Shown piece by piece: positions 8,052 to 12,263 of a stretch of DNA of 12,263 bases; within the stretch, counting starts at the first letter, position 1, and each line of letters starts with the position of its first letter. The translations under genes and the position numbers were made by a program. Source of the DNA: Lentisphaeria bacterium. GTDB lineage: Bacteria; Verrucomicrobiota; Lentisphaeria; Oligosphaerales; Oligosphaeraceae. The DNA lies in contig JAKSPA010000026.1 of the NCBI GenBank assembly GCA_024405235.1, positions 1 to 12,263 on the forward strand, read 5' to 3'. Below the pieces are notes generated by a model. It was given only the letters and a program-made list of their open reading frames with translations, was not told the origin of the DNA and made no database searches.

Positions 8052-8657
8052 ATGAATAAGCATAGCTTCACACTCACGGAATTGCTAATTGCCATCGGCA
8101 TCATCGTAATTCTTGCTGCAATGGCGATTCCTGTCACCGCAGGCGCCATCAAAAAGGCTGAGACCGCAAAGGCGCAGGCCGAGATGTCCGCTCTCGTCAC
8201 CGCGCTCAAGAATTTCGAATCCACATACGGAACGCTTCCGCTAAAATGCTTTACCGTCGGAAGCGGTGACATTGACGGCACCTTCAAGAGCGACGTCACA
8301 TACGAAAAATTCATCAAGATGCTCCAGGGCGTCCAAGACGTTCTCACCGTCGATTCCAAGAAGATCAATCCCAGAAATGTCAAGTTCATGGACGTTCAGG
8401 AGAATACGGAAGGTCAATACACCGATCCGTGGGATAATGACTACAAGATTCTCATCGATGCAAATGGCGATGGAAAGATCAAGACGGACAGCGATTGGCC
8501 AAAAGGCTTGGACAAGCCTTCCGACAACACCTTCCGTGGTTCCATCATCATCTATTCCGCTGGTCCCGATGGCGATTTTGATAAGATCGAGGACAATGTC
8601 TACTCGATTCCTGTCACATGGGACAAGGGCGAGAAAACTTGGCTCATCAGCAAATAA
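8052..8657 (+). CDS. GspG-like pseudopilin paralogue with EF-hand-like loop
   Basis: Predicted pseudopilin of 201 aa. The frame extends upstream to a TTG at 8022, but ATG 8052 gives a normal short leader (MNKHS|FTLTELLIAIGIIVILAAMAIP, F6 as +1, E10 as +5). The TTG version would add ten charged residues, so 8052 is chosen. Features shared with the GspG family are the helix followed by AQAEMSALVTALKNFESTYGTLP, D125-PWDND, and IIIYSAGPDG (D173-G174). Between the last two lies DANGDGKI (136-143), an EF-hand/dockerin-like calcium loop that the shorter GspG at 7464 lacks. It could be a second shaft subunit or a variant assembled into a different fibre. The upstream gap of 117 bp, larger than between the first three genes, allows separate regulation. 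A weak AAAAGAG precedes the ATG. Confidence 0.83.
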   Translation: MNKHSFTLTELLIAIGIIVILAAMAIPVTAGAIKKAETAKAQAEMSALVTALKNFESTYGTLPLKCFTVGSGDIDGTFKSDVTYEKFIKMLQGVQDVLTVDSKKINPRNVKFMDVQENTEGQYTDPWDNDYKILIDANGDGKIKTDSDWPKGLDKPSDNTFRGSIIIYSAGPDGDFDKIEDNVYSIPVTWDKGEKTWLISK

Positions 8658-8660
8658 TTT

Positions 8661-8676
8661 CTATGCGGTCGCATAG
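8661..8676 (+). promoter_or_regulatory. Perfect inverted repeat just after a stop codon
   Basis: CTATGCG (8661-8667) and CGCATAG (8670-8676) are exact inverted repeats around GT, starting 4 bp after TAA 8657. No T tract follows, so it is a poor intrinsic terminator. It could be an mRNA 3' hairpin or a protein-binding site. Confidence 0.35.
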
Positions 8677-8725
8677 GAGAAGTGGGTTGATTCTTTGATT
8701 TCAGGCAATTCTGCTGCGAATTTGA

Positions 8726-8738
8726 TAATCGACGATTA
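8726..8738 (+). promoter_or_regulatory. Palindrome overlapping a possible -10 element
   Basis: TAATCG-A-CGATTA (8726-8738) is a perfect 13-bp palindrome 37 bp before ATG 8775. GATAAT at 8724-8729 resembles a sigma-70 -10 box (5 of 6), but no good -35 lies at the right spacing. It is a candidate operator for the H-X9-DG pseudopilin gene, with low certainty. Confidence 0.28.
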
Positions 8739-8774
8739 GTTCCAATACATAACCCAAAAAAAGAGAATCCAATA

Positions 8775-9455
8775 ATGAAAAAGTCCTTTACGCTCATTGA
8801 ACTGCTGACGGTGATTGCTATCATCGCCATTCTGGCGGGCCTGATGCTCCCAGCTGTCGGACGTGCACGTGCCACAGCACAGAAGACAGCCTGCTCCAAC
8901 AATCTCGGACAGATTGGAAAGGCCGAGCTCATGTTCTCAAACGACAACAAGATGAAGACCGTTCCTGCTGAGAATAAAGACGTCAGCTACAACTATATTT
9001 TCTCCATCTGGGACTATGTCGGCAAAACCGAACAGATTTTCCTCTGCCCGAATGACGACTACGAGGCAGATACGCTGGCTGTCAAGGTTGAGAAGGACAC
9101 AACTGAGAATATTCGTTTCAGTTACAATGTCAATGGAATTGACGACAACAGCAAGAAAGGCATGCATTGGTGTGCAGGCATGACCGCTACATCCAAGAAG
9201 CTTGAGGCGATGAAAGGCTGGATGAACATCAGCCGAGTCGCGAATCCCTCTGGAAAGCTGAGCATCGGCGAAATCAAAGCCGACAAGACGAAGTTCTATC
9301 GTGACGCAACCGTTACCGCTGATGCTCTGGATAGCCACGGCGGTTCCGGCAATCTCCTCTTCATGGATGGCCATGTGGAAACCATCTCCAAGGATGAACT
9401 TGACGAAAAGCTCGATGATGCCACCACGGCAAAAGAGCTGCTGGAGAACGACTAG
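8775..9455 (+). CDS. H-X9-DG prepilin-like protein
   Basis: A 226-aa prepilin-type protein of the large family found in Planctomycetes, Verrucomicrobia and Lentisphaerae. The leader and helix are MKKS|FTLIELLTVIAIIAILAGLMLPAVGRAR (F5 as +1, E9 as +5). Next comes ACSNNLGQIGKA, the conserved 'C.nNL.QIG.A' block of these proteins, then FLCPND. The C-terminal motif SHGGSGNLLFMDGHV has H188, nine residues and D198-G199, which is exactly the H-X9-DG signature. Such proteins occur in many copies per genome in this phylum. They are thought to be pseudopilus- or surface-associated, but their function is not established. The ATG is preceded by AAAAAAAGAGAA, a modest ribosome binding site. It is the last gene of the cluster, with a strong terminator 40 bp after its TAG. 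The residue at -1 is Ser. Confidence 0.9.
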   Translation: MKKSFTLIELLTVIAIIAILAGLMLPAVGRARATAQKTACSNNLGQIGKAELMFSNDNKMKTVPAENKDVSYNYIFSIWDYVGKTEQIFLCPNDDYEADTLAVKVEKDTTENIRFSYNVNGIDDNSKKGMHWCAGMTATSKKLEAMKGWMNISRVANPSGKLSIGEIKADKTKFYRDATVTADALDSHGGSGNLLFMDGHVETISKDELDEKLDDATTAKELLEND

Positions 9456-9494
9456 TCTCTTTCGTTACTATTAGCCAGATAGGCTGAAAATTAG

Positions 9495-9529
9495 CCGCTT
9501 GGTTCCTAATGGATCAGGCGGTTTTTTTT
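9495..9529 (+). terminator. Strong rho-independent terminator
   Basis: The stem runs from CCGCTTGGTTC (9495-9505) to the complementary strand ending at GCGG (9518-9521), with three G-T wobbles and a small loop around CCTAATG. Eight T residues follow at 9522-9529. It ends the pseudopilin transcription unit and separates it from the SEC-C gene. Confidence 0.9.
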
Positions 9530-9654
9530 GTAAGTTGGCGTGTCTTGCACATCCCGTAGTTTCCAACTCCTTCTTCTGTTCTCATTCTCCCTTCGCCCAC
9601 TTCCATCAGAACTGTAAATATGCGCTAAATTACTGCGTTTCCCAAATAGCAAAA

Positions 9655-9666
9655 AGGATTCATCAA
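9655..9666 (+). promoter_or_regulatory. Ribosome binding context shared with dapL (copy 1)
   Basis: AGGATTCATCAA ends 2 nt before ATG 9669. The same 12 bases occur before dapL at 10586-10597. AGG is the likely Shine-Dalgarno core. Confidence 0.45.
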
Positions 9667-9668
9667 AC

Positions 9669-10556
9669 ATGAATACAGCAGAACGCACAGAACTTTTCAG
9701 CAGCGCCGCGAACATTGAGGCGCTTACGCCCGCATTCCAGGAACTTCTGGAGAACAAGGAAGCCCTGGCAGCTTTCCTGCAAACCACTTTGGACGGATTC
9801 GTGCAGAATCCTGCAAAACTGGCGGACGAATCGGGCAGACGTCTTCTCTCATGCGTTTTCCTGCTTGTCGGCGAAAGCGCTTCGAAGGAGTTCTATCCGC
9901 AGATCATGAAGGTGATTACCTCCGAGGCGTTCGGAGCGAATGTCACGCGCGATGAATGGCTTTCCAGCGATATCTCGCGACTTCTGGGCATTATCTCTCC
10001 AGATGATGCAATGGACGAGATTCTTTCATGGTTGCTCAAGGCCTCTACGGCACAGGTCGTCGCCGAACAGATGCTCCTGACGCTTTCCTGCAGATGGATC
10101 GCACGTCGCGACAGCGACGCTGCCTTCATGGCGACAATCAAGCGCATTCTCTCCGAGATTCCAAAGGGCCTCGTCCAGTTCGAAATCGCGATGGCTTTGG
10201 TCATCAATGCCGTCGCCGTCGGCGGCGATCTTTTGAAGACGCAGCTCTTCGCATTCTATCGCGAACACGAAAAGGTCCTTTCCGACCGCTTCGCGGAGAA
10301 GAATCTCCAGAGCTTCTTCGATCTTGGCAAGCAGCGCATCAAGAACATGCTCACGGGAAATTACATGGGCGGCTACGGCCCGCTGCCTGTCGAATTGAAC
10401 CGCCTTGTCAATTATGCGGAAGTCACGAAGGGCGACGACGAGCCGACTACGCTCAAATCGCTCCCGCCAATCACGCGCGACCGTCCGAAAATCGGACGCA
10501 ACGAGCCATGCCCATGCGGTTCCGGCAAGAAATACAAGCACTGCTGCGGCAGATAG
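9669..10556 (+). CDS. DUF1186-like protein with C-terminal SEC-C zinc motif
   Basis: A soluble 295-aa protein, apparently all-helical, with no signal peptide or membrane segment. The middle (about residues 50-230) consists of repeated helix pairs such as LLSCVFLLVGESASKEFYPQ and VVAEQMLLTLSCRWIARR, resembling the HEAT-like DUF1186 family. That assignment is from pattern memory. The last 21 residues (275-295) form a SEC-C motif, RNEPCPCGSGKKYKHCCGR, with zinc ligands C281, C283, C292 and C293. In SecA this motif contacts SecB and ribosomes. In stand-alone proteins its role is usually unknown. The start ATG follows AAAAAGG at a good distance, in a 12-base context also found before dapL. The 213-bp gap upstream holds the terminator but no promoter I can support. 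dapL follows after 45 bp, so the two may be co-transcribed. Confidence 0.88.
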   Translation: MNTAERTELFSSAANIEALTPAFQELLENKEALAAFLQTTLDGFVQNPAKLADESGRRLLSCVFLLVGESASKEFYPQIMKVITSEAFGANVTRDEWLSSDISRLLGIISPDDAMDEILSWLLKASTAQVVAEQMLLTLSCRWIARRDSDAAFMATIKRILSEIPKGLVQFEIAMALVINAVAVGGDLLKTQLFAFYREHEKVLSDRFAEKNLQSFFDLGKQRIKNMLTGNYMGGYGPLPVELNRLVNYAEVTKGDDEPTTLKSLPPITRDRPKIGRNEPCPCGSGKKYKHCCGR

Positions 10557-10585
10557 TCTTAAAGAGCTTCTCATCACACTAATAC

Positions 10586-10597
10586 AGGATTCATCAA
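10586..10597 (+). promoter_or_regulatory. Ribosome binding context shared with the SEC-C gene (copy 2)
   Basis: AGGATTCATCAA ends 4 nt before ATG 10602 and is identical to 9655-9666. AGG lies about 13 nt from the start, so it is a weak Shine-Dalgarno site, but it supports this start codon. Confidence 0.45.
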
Positions 10598-10601
10598 CAC
10601 C

Positions 10602-11834
10602 ATGGACAACTTCTTCGAGGGACTTTTCGCAGAGCGCATAGGCGGCAAGATGTTCGGCAAGGACACCGCCATCTATAAATTCGAGAAGATCAAGCGCGCA
10701 AAGCGTGCCGCCGTCGCCGCCAATCCAGGTGTCGCGCTCATCGACATGGGCGTCGGCGAACCCGATGAAATGGCTTTCCCGCAGGTGGTCGAGGCGCTGC
10801 ATCGCGAGGCTTCGAAGAAAGAAAACCGCTTCTATGCAGACAACGGCTGCGCCGAATTCAAGCAGGCCGTCGCTGACTACATGAAGGAACTCTACGGCGT
10901 GGAACTCGATCCCTCCACCGAAATCAACCACTCCATGGGCAGCAAGGCCGCGCTGAGCCTGCTGCCGACATGCTTCATCAATCCAGGCGACGTCGCGCTT
11001 ATGACGACACCAGGATATGGTGTCATGGGCACTTGGACATGCTATTTCGGCGGCCGCGTCGTCAAGATGCCGCTGACGCGCGAGAACGGCTTCTATCCGG
11101 ATTTCTCTAAGATCTCGGAAGAGGACAAGAAGGCCACGAAACTCATTTATCTGAACTATCCCAACAATCCCACGGGAGCCGTCGCCACGCCAGAACTCTA
11201 CGACAAGGCAATCGCCTTCGCGAAAGAGTGCCACGCGCTGCTGGTCATCGACGCCGCATACGCGCCGCTGAATTATCGCGGCAAGCCACCGACCAACATC
11301 CCGCGCCCGGGCGGAAAGGACGCCGCAGTCGAGCAGCATTCGATGTCCAAGGGCTTCAATATGACAGGATGGCGTCTTGGTTGGGTCTGCGGCAATGCGG
11401 CCGCCGTCAAGGCATTCGCGACTGTGAAGGACAACGCCGACAGCGGCCAGTTCCTCGCAATCCAGAAGGCATCCGTTGAGGCGCTGAAGGCGCAGTCGGA
11501 GATCACTCCGAAGATCAACGAGAAGTATCTGCGCCGTCTGACCGCACTCACGGCAACGCTAAAGGAACTCGGCTTCCAGGCGCAGGTGCCAGGCGGTTCT
11601 TTCTATCTCTATGTCGGAATTCCAAAGGCCACAAGCGACGGAACTACTTTCGCAAACGCCGAAGAGTTCAGCCAGTGGCTTATTTCCACAAAGCTGATCT
11701 CTACTGTGCCATGGGACGACGCAGGCGCTTTCGTCCGCTTCTCCGCAACCTTTGAAGCCGCCAGTCTGGATGACGAGACGAAGGTGCTTCAGGAGGTCAG
11801 AAACCGTCTTTCCACATCTAAATTCATCTTCTAG
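10602..11834 (+). CDS. dapL: LL-diaminopimelate aminotransferase
   Basis: PLP-dependent class I/II aminotransferase of 410 aa. It converts tetrahydrodipicolinate to LL-diaminopimelate using glutamate, bypassing the succinylase/acetylase steps of lysine and meso-DAP synthesis. It acts in the cytoplasm as a dimer. Diagnostic features are FGKDTAIYKFEKIKRAKRAA near the N-terminus, IDMGVGEPDEMAFP, NYPNNPTG (N189 contacts PLP), DAAYAPLNY (D217 and Y220), HSMSKGFNMTGWRLG (K250 forms the Schiff base, R258 binds phosphate) and VRFSATF (R379 binds the substrate carboxylate). Length and motif order are normal, so the enzyme should be active. This route is typical of Verrucomicrobia, Lentisphaerae, Chlamydiae, Leptospira and plants, which fits the inferred host group. 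The next small gene begins in the same frame 12 bp after the TAG stop. No terminator is seen between them. Confidence 0.95.
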   Translation: MDNFFEGLFAERIGGKMFGKDTAIYKFEKIKRAKRAAVAANPGVALIDMGVGEPDEMAFPQVVEALHREASKKENRFYADNGCAEFKQAVADYMKELYGVELDPSTEINHSMGSKAALSLLPTCFINPGDVALMTTPGYGVMGTWTCYFGGRVVKMPLTRENGFYPDFSKISEEDKKATKLIYLNYPNNPTGAVATPELYDKAIAFAKECHALLVIDAAYAPLNYRGKPPTNIPRPGGKDAAVEQHSMSKGFNMTGWRLGWVCGNAAAVKAFATVKDNADSGQFLAIQKASVEALKAQSEITPKINEKYLRRLTALTATLKELGFQAQVPGGSFYLYVGIPKATSDGTTFANAEEFSQWLISTKLISTVPWDDAGAFVRFSATFEAASLDDETKVLQEVRNRLSTSKFIF

Positions 11835-11846
11835 GTTCGCAAAATA

Positions 11847-12086
11847 GTGGAACTGGAATCCGAAAATCGCGAATTCGGCCCTCAGCCGCTGGGAGATATT
11901 CTGGCGGCGAAAGGCCTTCAGAACCATGATCTGGTTGCCGCGTCCACCGAACAGCTGACGCACAAGATGGTCTCCAAGGCTGTTCGTGGGCGTTTCGTGT
12001 CATCTAGAATCCGCCAGAAGATATTGCGCGCTTTGAATATAGCCACTGGCGAAGTATATACTCTGCAGCAGCTCTTCACCTATTAA
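11847..12086 (+). CDS. Small helix-turn-helix-like protein
   Basis: A 79-aa protein from GTG 11847. The frame is open back to the dapL stop (11832-11834) and contains no ATG before residue 40, so GTG is the most upstream standard start. No clear Shine-Dalgarno is seen. Residues about 13-75 (LGDILAAKGLQNHDLVAASTEQLTHKMVSKAVRGR and on to IRQKILRALNIATG) have the spacing of an XRE/Cro-like five-helix DNA-binding domain. 'GLQNHDLVAAS' would be the first helix-turn, and 'KAVRGR...IRQKILRALN' the region after the recognition helix. Similar short proteins ending in 'LFNY/LFTY' occur in PVC bacteria as far as I recall, but I cannot name a family. The position 12 bp after dapL suggests co-transcription or translational coupling. 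A regulatory role is inference only. Confidence 0.7.
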   Translation: MELESENREFGPQPLGDILAAKGLQNHDLVAASTEQLTHKMVSKAVRGRFVSSRIRQKILRALNIATGEVYTLQQLFTY

Positions 12087-12107
12087 GGCGCCTATTGCCC
12101 GCGCGCA

Positions 12108-12161
12108 GGGGGCATCTATTACCCACCGGCGCGTTTAGAATACGCGCGGGCTTTCCGCGGA
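12108..12161. repeat. 54-bp direct repeat, copy 1
   Basis: Starts at GGGGGCATCTATTACCCACC and ends at TTTCCGCGGA. It matches 12210-12263 in 52 of 54 positions, differing at 12130 (C versus T) and 12151 (C versus T). It contains the hairpin GCGCGT/ACGCGC (12129-12147, 7-nt loop). It begins 22 bp after the last stop codon and has no coding potential that I can support. Confidence 0.92.
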
Positions 12162-12174
12162 GCAAGCTCCGCGG
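12155..12174. repeat. Perfect GC-rich palindrome
   Basis: CCGCGGAGC and GCTCCGCGG are perfect inverted repeats around AA. The left arm overlaps the end of repeat copy 1. No T tract follows, so it is not a standard terminator for the small upstream gene, although it could block exonucleases or act as a 3' hairpin. Confidence 0.8.
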
Positions 12175-12209
12175 CACACACTAAGCGCCCCTTTGTTTCT
12201 TAGCCCCAT

Positions 12210-12263
12210 GGGGGCATCTATTACCCACCGGTGCGTTTAGAATACGCGCGGGTTTTCCGCGGA
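12210..12263. repeat. 54-bp direct repeat, copy 2 (reaches window edge)
   Basis: Second copy at exactly 102 bp from the first, cut off by the window end, so it may be longer. The spacer 12162-12209 has CTAAG/CTTAG (12181-12203) and GCCCC/GGGGC (12203-12215), so further hairpins lie between the copies. The C-to-T change at 12232 turns a C-G pair of the conserved hairpin into a U-G pair and keeps the stem. Confidence 0.9.

Noticed and set aside
9473..9496. Alternative pairing of AGCC/GGCT repeats before the strong terminator, suggesting an attenuator
   Set aside because: The stems are only 4 bp, and the site lies after the last gene of the unit, where an attenuator makes little sense.
9530..9654. 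Sigma-70 promoter before the SEC-C gene
   Set aside because: The best TAAATA/TAAATT boxes match the -10 consensus only in part and have no matching -35 at 16-18 bp. A promoter is expected after the terminator, but I cannot place it.
10026..11339. Long antisense open frame (437 codons) opposite the SEC-C and dapL genes
   Set aside because: It lies fully opposite two well-supported genes with strong family motifs, and its translation shows no recognisable motif. It is explained by few stop codons in the antisense of GC-rich third positions.
12108..12263. CRISPR array
   Set aside because: There are only two copies. The repeat is 54 bp, longer than known CRISPR repeats, the 48-bp spacer region is itself palindromic, and no cas genes are near.

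Overview
The window looks like chromosomal DNA of a PVC-superphylum bacterium, most likely of the Lentisphaeria/Kiritimatiellae/Verrucomicrobia side. This is inferred from gene content: a run of prepilin-type proteins with the FTLIE-type N-terminus common in that group, a protein with the H-X9-DG pseudopilin motif, an arrangement like the 'Verru_Chthon' pseudopilin cassette, and an LL-diaminopimelate aminotransferase (DapL). No rRNA or other phylogenetic marker is present, so the rank is not firm. All confident genes lie on the + strand.

Region 1 (1-1160): the 3' part of an unrecognised gene that runs off the left edge. It ends in a fibronectin-III-like beta domain and is followed by a terminator-like hairpin.

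Region 2 (1213-9529): a pseudopilin locus. Three tightly spaced, Shine-Dalgarno-linked genes encode GspH/FimT-, GspI/PilV- and GspJ-like minor pseudopilins. A very large GspK-like gene (3591-7448) follows and is broken by an in-frame TAA at codon 106. Then come a classic GspG-like major pseudopilin, a second GspG-like paralogue with an EF-hand-like loop, and an H-X9-DG pseudopilin. A strong intrinsic terminator (9495-9529) closes the unit. H-I-J-K proteins normally form the tip of a type II secretion or type IV pilus-like pseudopilus and GspG forms the shaft. So the locus could supply the whole fibre of one such machine. No ATPase, inner-membrane platform, secretin or prepilin peptidase is visible here.

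Region 3 (9530-12086): housekeeping-type genes. These are a DUF1186-like protein with a C-terminal SEC-C zinc motif, dapL (lysine/peptidoglycan precursor synthesis), and a small helix-turn-helix-like protein whose frame continues directly from the dapL stop codon.

Region 4 (12087-12263): GC-rich, hairpin-dense, non-coding DNA with a 54-bp direct repeat at 102-bp spacing. It is cut by the window edge and is probably the start of a repeat array or an interspersed palindromic repeat family.

The most notable points are the nonsense codon inside the giant GspK-like gene, the absence of the canonical Gly(-1) from all six FTL-type prepilins, and the terminal repeat region.
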